From assembly GCA_964251675.1 (NCBI GenBank), contig CAXUKS010000002.1, forward strand, positions 129,506 to 193,505: a stretch of 64,000 bases of DNA, in the 5' to 3' direction. Source of the stretch: JANXMY01 sp964251675. Lineage in GTDB: Bacteria; Armatimonadota; Armatimonadia; Armatimonadales; Capsulimonadaceae. The position numbers and the translations under genes were made by a program. The notes beneath the pieces were generated by a model that saw nothing but the letters and a program-made list of their open reading frames with translations, was not told the DNA's origin and did not search any database. Below, in pieces: positions 32,048 to 40,173 of this stretch; within the stretch, counting starts at the first letter, position 1, and each line of letters opens with the position of its first letter.

Positions 32048-33898
32048 TTACTCCACCGTCACCGACTTTGCCAGGTTGCGCGGCTGGTCGATCTCGCGGC
32101 CCAGGTCGGCGGCGATATAGTAGGCCAGAAGCTGCATGGGGATAATGCTCAATACGGGCATAAATGTGTCGTGCGTGGCGGGGACGCGCAGGACGCTTTC
32201 CACGAAGTTTTCGTTGAGGCCCTCGTCGCCCGCTTTGACGATTCCGATAGCGACGGCGTCGCGGGCTTTGACTTCCTTGACATTGGACTGCACCTTGTCG
32301 TACAGCGCGGACTGAGTCGCCAGGCAGACGACGCTGACGCCCGGCTCGACCAGCGCCAGCGGGCCATGCTTCAGCTCGCCCGCCGGGTACGCCTCAGCGT
32401 GGATATAAGAGACTTCCTTGAGCTTCAGGGCGCCCTCTTGTGCCACGGCGTAGTCGAAGCCGCGCCCCAGAAAGAAGAACGACGACGACCCGGAAAGCTG
32501 TTTGGCGACCGCCTGCACTTCGGACGTGTCCGCCAGGATCTCGGCGACCTGCGCGGGCAGGCGCTGCAAGTCTTCCACATAATCGGCCACGACGCCCGGC
32601 CCCAGCTTGTTTTCTTCCTGCGCGAGATACAGGCCCAGCAGATACAGGCCAATGAGCTGCGTCACGTAGGCTTTGGTGGAGGCCACGCAGATTTCCGGCC
32701 CGGCATAGGTATAGATGACTTCGTCGGCTTCGCGGGCAATGCTGGAGCCGACCACATTCACCAGCGCCAGTGTCGTCGCGCCCTTGATTTTCGCTTCCCG
32801 CAGGGCCGCCAGCGTGTCCGCCGTCTCGCCGGACTGCGAAATTACAATCGCCAGCGTGCGACTGTCTACTAAGGGGTCATTGTAGCGGAACTCGCTCGCT
32901 ACCTGCACTTCGACGGGGCGGCGCAGCAGATGCTCATAAAAGTTCTTGCCGACAAGCCCCGCGTGATACGCCGTGCCGCAGGCGACAATCACGATCCGGT
33001 TGAACTCGACCAGCTTGGCTTTCGGCAGCGTCAGCTCCGGGAACACAATGCCGTGCGCGTCAGTGATGCGCCCGCGCAGGGTGTCTTTAATCGCCTGCGG
33101 CTGATCGTAGATTTCTTTGAGCATGAAGTGGTCAAAGCCGCCCTTTTCTGCCGTAGACACGTCCCACGTCACATGGAACACATCCCGGTGCAGCTCGCCG
33201 CCCGCCAGCGTGGTCAGCGTCACCCCTTCGGGCGTAATCCGCGCAAAGTCGCCGTCTTCCAGCACCAGCACGTCGCGGGTGTAGCCCATCACGGCGGGGA
33301 TGTCCGACGCCAGGAAGTTCTCGCCCTCGCCCAGCCCGATAATCAGCGGCGAGGCGGTCTTGGCCGCATAAATCGTGTCCGGCTCCTCGGAGGACACCAC
33401 GCAGATCGCATACGCTCCCGTGACTTCCGCCAGCGCCGCCCGGATGGCGGATTCCAGCGACCCGCTGCCGTCGTTGTCCAGATGCGACTCAATCAAATGC
33501 ACCAGCACTTCGGTGTCGGTGTCGCTCTGAAAGACGTGTCCGGCAGCCAGCAGCTTCTCCTTGAGAGGCAGATAGTTCTCAATAATGCCGTTATGGATCA
33601 GGGCAATCCGGCTGGCTTCATCCGTGTGCGGGTGGGCATTGACATCATTGGGCCGCCCGTGGGTCGCCCAGCGCGTGTGCGCGATGACCGTGCCGCTGGC
33701 CTCGCCCAGCCCGTTCAGGGCCGCTTTCAGGTTCGCCAGCTTGCCCTTTTTCTTCAGCACCGTGACCCGGTCCGCCCCGGCCTGCACCACCGCGACGCCC
33801 GCCGAGTCATAGCCCCGGTACTCCAGCCGCTTCAAGCTGTCCAGCGTCAGCGTCACGCTGCCCGCCCGTTTGCCCACATAGCCCGTAATTCCGCACAT
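32048..33898 (-). CDS. glmS: Glutamine-fructose-6-phosphate aminotransferase
   Basis: 616 residues. N-terminal class II amidotransferase with Cys2 nucleophile (M-CGITGYVG), RGYDSAG and HTRWATHG; two SIS sugar isomerase domains (VIVACGTAYHAGL, ISQSGETADTLAAL, GRGFDYAVAQEGALKLKE) and the C-terminal PRNLAKSVTVE, as in GlmS. Makes glucosamine-6-phosphate for peptidoglycan and lipopolysaccharide. The 5' leader after the nearest -10-like TATACT (33954-33949) is only about 45 bases, too short for a glmS ribozyme. Confidence 0.97.
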   Translation of the reverse strand: MCGITGYVGKRAGSVTLTLDSLKRLEYRGYDSAGVAVVQAGADRVTVLKKKGKLANLKAALNGLGEASGTVIAHTRWATHGRPNDVNAHPHTDEASRIALIHNGIIENYLPLKEKLLAAGHVFQSDTDTEVLVHLIESHLDNDGSGSLESAIRAALAEVTGAYAICVVSSEEPDTIYAAKTASPLIIGLGEGENFLASDIPAVMGYTRDVLVLEDGDFARITPEGVTLTTLAGGELHRDVFHVTWDVSTAEKGGFDHFMLKEIYDQPQAIKDTLRGRITDAHGIVFPELTLPKAKLVEFNRIVIVACGTAYHAGLVGKNFYEHLLRRPVEVQVASEFRYNDPLVDSRTLAIVISQSGETADTLAALREAKIKGATTLALVNVVGSSIAREADEVIYTYAGPEICVASTKAYVTQLIGLYLLGLYLAQEENKLGPGVVADYVEDLQRLPAQVAEILADTSEVQAVAKQLSGSSSFFFLGRGFDYAVAQEGALKLKEVSYIHAEAYPAGELKHGPLALVEPGVSVVCLATQSALYDKVQSNVKEVKARDAVAIGIVKAGDEGLNENFVESVLRVPATHDTFMPVLSIIPMQLLAYYIAADLGREIDQPRNLAKSVTVE

Positions 33899-33961
33899 AC
33901 ACCGTTATCCTTGCTCCCCGTCAGGGGTCTTGTTCCGAGTTTCCCAACAGTATACCTTATT

Positions 33962-34055
33962 GCCCCCTCACCCCCAATTCTGGGGGAACCAGAGACCTAC
34001 CTTCCTTGCTTCGCTCATTCTTCGCTTCGCAGGGTCCTTCCTAAAGGCAGGACTA
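33962..34055 (-). repeat. Dispersed repeat family A, copy 1 (inverted)
   Basis: Complement of the AGGAAGGACCCTGCGAAGC ... AAGGAAGGTAGGT ... CCCCC-ATT-GGGGG unit seen at 49735 and 56674, with a CGAAG-rich internal extension. The rest of 33899-34208 holds two further hairpins: GGGGCA/TGCCCC at about 34082 and CCCTCTCC/GGAGAGGG at about 34137-34158. No gene seen in 33899-34255. Confidence 0.75.
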
Positions 34056-34208
34056 GGACACGACACGGGGCCAAACTCGTAGGGGCAGGGCTTGCCCCTG
34101 CCCTTCTTTTCCGCCCCTGCCCGTCTTCTCCGGCTCCCTCTCCTTCCAAAGGAGAGGGCTGGGGTGAGGTTCCTCCGGGCTTTTCTCGACAGCCCCGCAG
34201 ACCCCGCC

Positions 34209-34237
34209 TTGACGCCCCGTGCTCCCGGTGTTACAAT
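34209..34237 (+). promoter_or_regulatory. sigma-70 promoter of the AAA-TOPRIM pair
   Basis: TTGACG (34209-34214), 17-base spacer, TACAAT (34232-34237). Start of transcription near 34243, so the leader to the ATG at 34256 is only about 12 bases and barely includes GGAG (34243-34246). Confidence 0.65.
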
Positions 34238-34255
34238 GTTTATGGAGCAACCCCT

Positions 34256-35371
34256 ATGTCAACCCTTGTACTGGACTCACTCGAAATCAAAAATTTCCGC
34301 GCCTTCAAGCACCTGCGTATCGAAAAACTCGGACGGGTGAACTTGATCGTCGGCAAAAACAATGTCGGAAAATCTACTGTGCTAGAGGCATTACGGATTT
34401 TTGCTGAACAAGGTGAACCCGCATCACTTTATAAAATACTATTCGAGCGCGATGAAATTGCCTTTGGAGGGTTTGAATTAGAAAAAGTTCGTGTGAATGT
34501 ACAGGAACGAGGTTTAGCTCTAAACAACTTATTTTTTGACCGGCCAGATACGAGAAAACAGCATGATCCTATTCAAATAGGTTCTTTAACCGAAGGAGAT
34601 AAGCAAGTTGTCATTGATGTTCATTGGCCTCTTTTAGACCAATCAGGAAATCGACTAACAGAAGTTAAAAACGATACTTATTTCGCTGCTCATCAATCTC
34701 CCTATCTTATTTTACGGCTTGGGTTTGCGCAGCAGTTCGGCCTTCCACTTGATCAGAATTTTGTTTGGGGTGATAGAGTCATGCCTATTGGATACGCAGA
34801 TTATACTGAGTATTTTGTGGTTGGAGCAGAGGGAGTAACATTTAGTTTGATGTCCTTTTACTGGGACGATGTTGCTTTGTCACCTTTGGAACAAGAAGTT
34901 CTCAACGCGCTCAAACTTATTGCGCCAGAAATTGAGAGTCTGAATTTTATTGGCAGTGGTATCTCGATTAATAAAAGAACGCCTAAAGTACGCTTGTCGG
35001 GTTCGACCAATCCGATACCTCTCCGTAGCCTCGGTGAAGGCATGAACCGGATGCTGGGCATTGCCCTTGCGCTTGTCAATGCCAAAGACGGAATGTTGCT
35101 GATTGACGAGGTAGATACTGGCCTGCACTACTCGGTGCTGGCGGAGATGTGGAAGCTGATTTTTGAGGTCGCGCACCGGTTGAACGTCCAGGTCTTCGCC
35201 ACGTCCCATAGCTGGGACTGCATTCAGGCATTTCAGGAAGCGGCGGCGGAAAACAAAGAGGCGGAAGGGGTACTCGTTCGGCTGGAACAGCGCAAAGACG
35301 GCATTGGGGCAGTCACGTTTGATGAAGACGAATTAGCCATCGTGACGCGGGAACAGATTGAGGTGCGCTAG
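34256..35371 (+). CDS. AAA/ABC-type ATPase of an OLD-like (split) module
   Basis: 371 residues. Walker A GKNNVGKST (33-41), signature SLGEGMNR, Walker B LLIDEVDTGLH and H-loop ATSHSWD, as in the AAA15/RecF-like ATPases of OLD, RloA and PARIS AriA. The start at 34256 follows its own promoter; the longer upstream open frame is not coding-like. Two bases separate it from a TOPRIM protein gene, so ATPase and nuclease parts of an OLD protein appear to be split over two genes. The 5' two thirds are much richer in A+T than neighbouring genes, pointing to transfer. Confidence 0.82.
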   Translation: MSTLVLDSLEIKNFRAFKHLRIEKLGRVNLIVGKNNVGKSTVLEALRIFAEQGEPASLYKILFERDEIAFGGFELEKVRVNVQERGLALNNLFFDRPDTRKQHDPIQIGSLTEGDKQVVIDVHWPLLDQSGNRLTEVKNDTYFAAHQSPYLILRLGFAQQFGLPLDQNFVWGDRVMPIGYADYTEYFVVGAEGVTFSLMSFYWDDVALSPLEQEVLNALKLIAPEIESLNFIGSGISINKRTPKVRLSGSTNPIPLRSLGEGMNRMLGIALALVNAKDGMLLIDEVDTGLHYSVLAEMWKLIFEVAHRLNVQVFATSHSWDCIQAFQEAAAENKEAEGVLVRLEQRKDGIGAVTFDEDELAIVTREQIEVR

Positions 35372-35373
35372 GG

Positions 35374-36054
35374 ATGGCAGACAAATTTGTCATGCTTGTG
35401 GAGGGGCCAGATGACTACCATGTGCTGCAACATCTGTTGACAGTGCAGGGTGTCAATCAGCAAGTCTCATACAGACTGGAGGGACGTCCTACTGCTTCCT
35501 TACCGCCCAAAGAGATTGTTTTTAAGGCATCGGGAGGCGTTAATCAAGTATTGGATAACCTGAAAATTCAGGTGAAAATTGTTGGCGAGACTAAATGTTT
35601 AGGGGTGGTTGTTGATGCGGACCTTGACCTTGTCGCACGATGGCAAAGTCTGCGGAACATCCTTGTAAACGCAGGTTATCAAGCTGTTCCGATGCAGCCT
35701 GATGCCCAGGGAACGATTGTAGAGCATGAAGAAAAACCAAGAATTGGTGTGTGGATTATGCCTAATAATACGCTGCCGGGTAAAGTGGAAGATTTCATTG
35801 CTCTGCTCGTGCCCACCGCCGATAACTTGTGGAAAAGGGCAGAGTTAAACGTACAGCAAATACCGCTTGCAGAGCGTCGCTTTACCGAAAACGCCTTCAT
35901 TAAGGCCCATGTGCATACCTGGCTGGCATGGCAAGAAATCCCCGGCTTGCCAATGGGCCAAGCAATCAGGGAACGCTGGCTTGATGCAAATGAACCGAAC
36001 GCTTTGCAGTTAATAAGCTGGCTGCGGCGGCTGTTTGATTTGGAAGAGACTTAA
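35374..36054 (+). CDS. DUF3226 TOPRIM-like protein
   Basis: 226 residues. TOPRIM signatures: VEGPDD with Glu10 at the end of strand 1, and DADLD at 81-85 after strand 3 (CLGVVVDADLD). This is the metal-binding arrangement of topoisomerase-primase and OLD nuclease domains; the overall sequence fits DUF3226. Directly downstream of an AAA ATPase (2-base gap), the same gene order as AriA-AriB (PARIS) and other ATPase-TOPRIM defence pairs. Predicted role: effector nuclease controlled by the ATPase (inference). Confidence 0.78.
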   Translation: MADKFVMLVEGPDDYHVLQHLLTVQGVNQQVSYRLEGRPTASLPPKEIVFKASGGVNQVLDNLKIQVKIVGETKCLGVVVDADLDLVARWQSLRNILVNAGYQAVPMQPDAQGTIVEHEEKPRIGVWIMPNNTLPGKVEDFIALLVPTADNLWKRAELNVQQIPLAERRFTENAFIKAHVHTWLAWQEIPGLPMGQAIRERWLDANEPNALQLISWLRRLFDLEET

Positions 36055-36163
36055 ACAAATGCAGTTACTCTTCGGTTTGCTGCTTGGTGTGCTGTGCCTC
36101 GCGTCTGCTGCCGGGGCGGGGCGAGCGGCCCTGCGGGGTGACTTCCCAATCACTGTCCGAAGG

Positions 36164-36895
36164 ATGCTTAACCAGACGGGGTGTTTGCCGCCCCGGTCTT
36201 CCAAAGGCTTCACACTGATTGAACTGCTTGTCGTCATCGCCATCATAGCGATCCTCGCCGCCCTGCTGTTTCCGGTGTTTCTGAAAGCGCGGGCGCGGGC
36301 GTACCGGGCGACCTGCCAGTCCAATTTGAAGCAGATGGGGCTGGCGGTGACGCTGTACGCTCAGGACAATGACGAAAAGCTCATGCCGGGGCATTCGCTC
36401 GCCGTTCCGAACCCGGACGGCGGCGGCAATTATGGCGGCTGGGCCGGGCCAGTGTACCCGTACCTGCGTTCGCCTGCTGTCTTCCTCTGCCCGACCGACC
36501 CGCGCACGCCGCAGACCGTGGGCGGCGGGCTGGCCCCGCTCACGTACTTTGCCAATATCAACCTGAGCGCCGGGGCAGCCCCCGCCGGGCTGCCGCTGTC
36601 CGCCCTGACCGCGCCGAGTGCGACCGTGCTTCTGGCCGAAGCCACCGGCGGGGGCCTGTCCGCCAGCGCCGCGCCGCTGACCAACCCCGACGAGAGCCTT
36701 TCCACGTTCGCTAACCTGTTTGTGAGCGTCACCGCGCCCGGTGCGAACCGCCACGAAGGCGGGCGCGATTTCCTGCTGGCCGACGGTCATATCCGCTGGC
36801 TTCGCCCGGAAGCCGTCAGCACCGGCACGTCCGCCACCGCCGTCGCTCCCGACCACCTCGCGCCGCCGCTGACCGCCACCTTCGCGGCATTTTAG
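36164..36895 (+). CDS. Prepilin-like protein with H-X9-DG C-terminal motif
   Basis: 243 residues from the ATG at 36164. That choice gives a 15-residue basic leader ending SSKG before the type IV pilin methylation segment FTLIELLVVIAIIAILAALL. The frame stays open upstream to an ATG at 36059 with a signal-peptide-like start, so the true start is uncertain. The C-terminal RHEGGRDFLLADGHIRW has His and Asp-Gly separated by nine residues, the H-X9-DG element of pseudopilin-like proteins common in Planctomycetota and relatives. Stop overlaps that of the convergent regulator gene. Confidence 0.8.
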   Translation: MLNQTGCLPPRSSKGFTLIELLVVIAIIAILAALLFPVFLKARARAYRATCQSNLKQMGLAVTLYAQDNDEKLMPGHSLAVPNPDGGGNYGGWAGPVYPYLRSPAVFLCPTDPRTPQTVGGGLAPLTYFANINLSAGAAPAGLPLSALTAPSATVLLAEATGGGLSASAAPLTNPDESLSTFANLFVSVTAPGANRHEGGRDFLLADGHIRWLRPEAVSTGTSATAVAPDHLAPPLTATFAAF

Positions 36896-37332
36896 GAAGC
36901 CCGCCCGCTCCCACAACCGGGGGTGAGGGGGCCTCCCAAAGCCTCGCACGGCAGCAGGTCCGCCGCGTCGTCTTCAGGCGTATCCACCAGAGAAGCCCCT
37001 TTCGGCTTCATCCACGTCAGGCTCCACTCGGCCAGCGCCTCGAAAATGCCGTGCAGCGCCTGCCCTTTGGGCGTCAGCGCATACTCTACGTGCGGCGGCA
37101 TGACGCTGACCACGGTGCGCGTGACGACTTCTTCCTCTTCCAGCACCCGCAGACGCTCACGCAGGGTCACCGGGTTCAGGCCGACTTCGCGGGCAATCTC
37201 ATTAAACCGCCGCGCCCCGCCCAGCAGGCTGCGGACAAGATGCAAAGTCCAGCGCTCGCTCAGTAGACTGAGGGCGGCATTCACCGGGCAGAACACGTCC
37301 GAGTCGTGCGGATGATGTGCAGAAGGGTCCAT
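36892..37332 (-). CDS. HxlR-family transcriptional regulator
   Basis: 146 residues. Winged helix of the HxlR/MarR-like type: FCPVNAALSLLSERWTLHLVRSLL with the conserved Cys15, GARRFNEIAREVGLNPVTLRERLRVLEEEEVV, YALTPKGQALHGIFEALAEW. Members with this Cys often sense quinones or aldehydes (HypR, YodB, QorR). Divergent from doxX-wrbA-yceI, so it probably represses those genes. Its 3' end overlaps the prepilin stop by four bases. Confidence 0.9.
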   Translation of the reverse strand: MDPSAHHPHDSDVFCPVNAALSLLSERWTLHLVRSLLGGARRFNEIAREVGLNPVTLRERLRVLEEEEVVTRTVVSVMPPHVEYALTPKGQALHGIFEALAEWSLTWMKPKGASLVDTPEDDAADLLPCEALGGPLTPGCGSGRAS

Positions 37333-37478
37333 ATCAATGTCAACACCGAAAACGAAACATTTGTGCCGGAATGGGGAACTAATAAAAGATGCCTGCTATT
37401 ACGGCATCAGAGCGCCTTAAAAAATAGTGCGCTTTAGAAAATATACCCAATAGAACGAAAGTTCACAAGGAGACCGCT

Positions 37479-37955
37479 ATGAGTGTTTATTCGCCGCCCA
37501 CCGGCGCTGCGGCAGAGCGCCCCGGCGTGGATGCCGCCCTGCTGATTGCCCGCATCGCGCTGGCTTTGCCTTTTATCTTCCACGGCGCACAGATCGCCTT
37601 TGGAGCCTTTGGCGGGCCGGGACTGACCGGATTCGTGCAGCACTCCGGGGGCAAGCTGCCGATGGCTGCCGCTGTGCTGGTCGGCTACGGCGAGTTTCTG
37701 GGCGGCCTCGGCATCCTGTTCGGCGTCCTGAGCCGTCTTGCCGGGGTTGGGCTGCTCATCATCATGCTGGGCGCGATTTTCACGGTTCATTTGAAGAACG
37801 GCTACAGCAATCAGACCCAGGGCATCGAATACGCCTTGACCCTTGCGCTTCTCGCTCTGGCTATCACCGTCGTCGGGCCGGGCCGTCTGGCGCTGGGTCG
37901 CCTCGTGCTGCCCAGGCAGGAAGCCACCGGCGAGCCAGCCCCCGTATTGCAATAG
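37479..37955 (+). CDS. DoxX-family membrane protein
   Basis: 158 residues with four hydrophobic segments (DAALLIARIALALPFIFHGAQIAF, AAAVLVGYGEFLGGLGILFG, LLIIMLGAIFTVHLKNGY, ALTLALLALAITVVG). The GY-(E/N)-FLGGLGILFG and HLKNG motifs are DoxX/YqjF hallmarks. Such proteins help handle thiol and quinone stress. AAGGAG precedes the start. First gene after the HxlR regulator. Confidence 0.88.
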   Translation: MSVYSPPTGAAAERPGVDAALLIARIALALPFIFHGAQIAFGAFGGPGLTGFVQHSGGKLPMAAAVLVGYGEFLGGLGILFGVLSRLAGVGLLIIMLGAIFTVHLKNGYSNQTQGIEYALTLALLALAITVVGPGRLALGRLVLPRQEATGEPAPVLQ

Positions 37956-38006
37956 AACACACCCAAGAGCATATACCCAAGAGCACACACAAGGAGACAC
38001 ACCCCA

Positions 38007-38633
38007 ATGGAACCGGTCAAAGTTTTAATCCCGTTTTACTCACGCAACGGCAGCACCGAGGCACTGGCAAAAGCCATCGCTGAGGGAGCCGAAGCCCAAG
38101 GCGCGGTCGTCACGCTGCGCCGTGCCCGCGAAATCGTCAGCCGCGAAGTCATGGCCCACGCTAAAGGCTGGGCCGAAAGCGCGGACGCCATGAACGCCCG
38201 CTACGAAGCCCCCACCGAGGCCGACGCCGAAGGGTCTGATGCCATCATCTTTGGCACGCCCACCCGTTTTGGCACGATCTCGTCCGAGCTGAAAGCCTAC
38301 ATCGATTCGCTCGGCGGACTCTGGTTTCAGGGCAAGCTGAACGGCAAAGTCGGCGGCGGCTTCACCTCTACGTCGTCCGTGCACGGCGGCAACGAGTCCA
38401 CTATCATCTCGCTGTACAACCCGCTGGCCCATCTCGGCCTGATCATTGTCCCGCTCGGCTACGCCGACCCGGCCCTCTTCAAAGCGGGCACGCCCTATGG
38501 AGCCTCCGCCGTGGCCGGTCAGGAGAACGTCCCGCCCACCGCCGACGATCTGGAAGTCGCCCGCTTCCAGGGCCGCCGCATCGCTCAGGTCGCCCAGGCA
38601 CTCAAAGCCGCCGGCATGACGCAGACCAAGTAA
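38007..38633 (+). CDS. wrbA: NAD(P)H:quinone oxidoreductase, WrbA type
   Basis: 208 residues. Flavodoxin fold with the FMN phosphate loop FYSRNGSTEALA (about 8-20), the GTPTRFGTISSELKAYIDSLGGLW motif and TSTSSVHGGNESTI, as in WrbA. Two-electron reduction of quinones, avoiding radical formation. The last three codons and stop lie in the first copy of an 18-bp tandem repeat. Confidence 0.93.
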   Translation: MEPVKVLIPFYSRNGSTEALAKAIAEGAEAQGAVVTLRRAREIVSREVMAHAKGWAESADAMNARYEAPTEADAEGSDAIIFGTPTRFGTISSELKAYIDSLGGLWFQGKLNGKVGGGFTSTSSVHGGNESTIISLYNPLAHLGLIIVPLGYADPALFKAGTPYGASAVAGQENVPPTADDLEVARFQGRRIAQVAQALKAAGMTQTK

Positions 38634-38710
38634 GACACGCAGACCAAGTAAGACACGCAGACCAAGTAAGACACGCAGACCAAGTAAGACACGCAGACCA
38701 AGTAAGACTT
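38621..38710 (+). repeat. 18-bp tandem repeat, 5 copies, spanning the wrbA stop
   Basis: Unit GCAGACCAAGTAAGACAC at 38621, 38639, 38657 and 38675, with a variant copy at 38693 and a partial one at 38711. Each copy carries QTK-stop in the wrbA frame. Confidence 0.93.
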
Positions 38711-38729
38711 GCAGACAAAGGAACCCAAA

Positions 38730-39422
38730 ATGACACCGACACAGAAGCGCACCCTGGGCGCACTCCTTCTCACCACCGGCACGACCGCTGCCGGAGCCGC
38801 CGTCCTCCTGCTCTCTCCCGGCCCGGCCTTCCCCGCCCCGCGTCCGCTGGGCACCGCTCAGGTGCTGATCAATGCCCCCAGCGGGACCTACGCCATCGAC
38901 CCTATGCACACGTCTATTGGCTTTGAGATTCAGCATATGGGTATCAGCAAAGTGCAGGGCCGCTTTGATGACAAGGCCGGGCAGATTGTGGCGGATTTCG
39001 CCGACCCGTCCAAATCCAGCGTCACTTTCACCGCGCAGATCGCGTCCATTGACACCAATGTGGCCCCGCGTGATGCCGATTTGAAGTCGGATGCCTTCTT
39101 TGATGCCGCCAAATACCCGACGCTGACTTTCAATAGCACCCGTATCCGCAAAGATGGGGATCACTATGTCGCCGACGGCACGCTGACCATCAAAAACGAA
39201 TCGCACCCGGTCTCTATCCCATTCCGCTATTCCGGCCCCGTGCAGGACCCGTTTGGCGGTACGCGCCTCGGCATGGTCGCCGACCCCATCACTATTAGCC
39301 GCAAGGCGTATGGCATCACCTGGGACCACAAAATGCCCGACGGCTCCCCGCAGCTCGCCGACGACGTGACCGTGCGCCTGTCCGCCGAAGCCACCCTGCC
39401 CAGGCCCGGCGCGGCCAAGTAA
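38730..39422 (+). CDS. YceI-family protein, exported
   Basis: 230 residues from the ATG at 38730 (AAAGGAAC upstream). N-terminal hydrophobic export segment (about 8-32). YceI lipocalin-like barrel from about 48 (GTYAIDPMHTSIGFEIQHMGISKVQGRF, LKSDAFFDAAKYPTLTFNSTRI, GTLTIKNESHPVSIPF). The family binds isoprenoid or quinone-like lipids in the periplasm. Together with DoxX and WrbA under an HxlR regulator it fits a quinone or electrophile response unit. Confidence 0.9.
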   Translation: MTPTQKRTLGALLLTTGTTAAGAAVLLLSPGPAFPAPRPLGTAQVLINAPSGTYAIDPMHTSIGFEIQHMGISKVQGRFDDKAGQIVADFADPSKSSVTFTAQIASIDTNVAPRDADLKSDAFFDAAKYPTLTFNSTRIRKDGDHYVADGTLTIKNESHPVSIPFRYSGPVQDPFGGTRLGMVADPITISRKAYGITWDHKMPDGSPQLADDVTVRLSAEATLPRPGAAK

Positions 39423-39449
39423 GACCGCGCTCCGTGAGAGACAAACACG

Positions 39450-39480
39450 CCCGGCGGCCTCAGATTTCGAGGCCGCCGGG
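39450..39480 (+). terminator. Strong hairpin after yceI
   Basis: CCCGGCGGCCTC (39450-39461), loop AGATTTC, GAGGCCGCCGGG (39469-39480), 12-bp perfect stem, then TGATCTT. Ends the doxX-wrbA-yceI unit. Confidence 0.8.
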
Positions 39481-39500
39481 TGATCTTAGGTAACAAACGA

Positions 39501-40136
39501 GTGACATTCATCCCAAACCCTGCCGCCCTCGGCTTTGTTCATCGCTGGCAGCCTGCCCCGAACGCGGCAGAGGCCGACACGCTCCTTCTCCTGCATGGGA
39601 CGGGCGGCGACGAAAGCGACCTGCTGCCGCTCGGCGCATTGCTGCTGCCGGAGGCCAACCTGCTGTCGCCGCGTGGGGCGGTGCTGGAACGGGGGATGCC
39701 GCGCTTCTTCCGGCGGCTGGCCGAAGGGGTCTTTGATGTGCCGGATTTAGTGGCTCAAACACACGCACTGGCCGAGTTTATCGCCCATGCGGCGGCAGAG
39801 TACGGCTTCGACCCGGCGCGGGTGACGGCGGCGGGTTTTTCCAACGGCGCAAATATCGCGGGCAGCCTGCTTCTGCTCCGGCCCGGCGCTCTGCGGGCCG
39901 CCGTGCTTCTCGCCCCAATGGTTCCGCTGGTCCCGGACACGCCGCCGGACCTTGTCGGCACGCGAGTCTTTGTCGGCGCAGGCCGCCGGGACCCGCTGGT
40001 GTCCGTGGAGGAAACCGAGCGCCTGCTGGCGCTGCTGGCAGGCTATGGAGCAGACGTGACGGTGCACTGGGAAGAGGGCGGCCATACCCTGACCCGCGCC
40101 GAGGCGCAGGCGGCGGCAGAGTGGCTGAAGACGTAA
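39501..40136 (+). CDS. Alpha/beta hydrolase, carboxylesterase-like
   Basis: 211 residues. I start at the GTG at 39501; an in-frame GTG at 39480 lies inside the preceding terminator stem. Motifs: oxyanion-region LLLLHGTGGDESDLL, nucleophile elbow AAGFSNGANIAGSLL (Ser), Asp in GAGRRDPLVS, His in EGGHTLTRAE. The arrangement fits the phospholipase/carboxylesterase (PF02230) group, often annotated as MhqD-like quinone-responsive hydrolase, which suits its place after the quinone unit. Confidence 0.87.
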   Translation: MTFIPNPAALGFVHRWQPAPNAAEADTLLLLHGTGGDESDLLPLGALLLPEANLLSPRGAVLERGMPRFFRRLAEGVFDVPDLVAQTHALAEFIAHAAAEYGFDPARVTAAGFSNGANIAGSLLLLRPGALRAAVLLAPMVPLVPDTPPDLVGTRVFVGAGRRDPLVSVEETERLLALLAGYGADVTVHWEEGGHTLTRAEAQAAAEWLKT

Positions 40137-40173
40137 GAAGCTGTGGGAAGATGTGGGAAGCCGCTCAGATGGC

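Noticed and set aside
30911..32048. Tn7 insertion after glmS
   Set aside because: No Tn7-like end repeats, target duplication or tns genes seen; only the location is suggestive.
33899..33955. glmS ribozyme in the glmS leader
   Set aside because: The leader after the nearest -10-like element is about 45 bases and shows none of the ribozyme core; too short.
32930..34255. Long upstream extension of the AAA ATPase frame
   Set aside because: It runs antisense through glmS and through intergenic repeats; a promoter, ribosome site and the real MSTLVLDSLEIKNF start lie at 34209-34256.
38621..38710. CRISPR array
   Set aside because: Direct repeats are contiguous 18-bp copies without spacers and carry the wrbA stop; this is slippage, not CRISPR.
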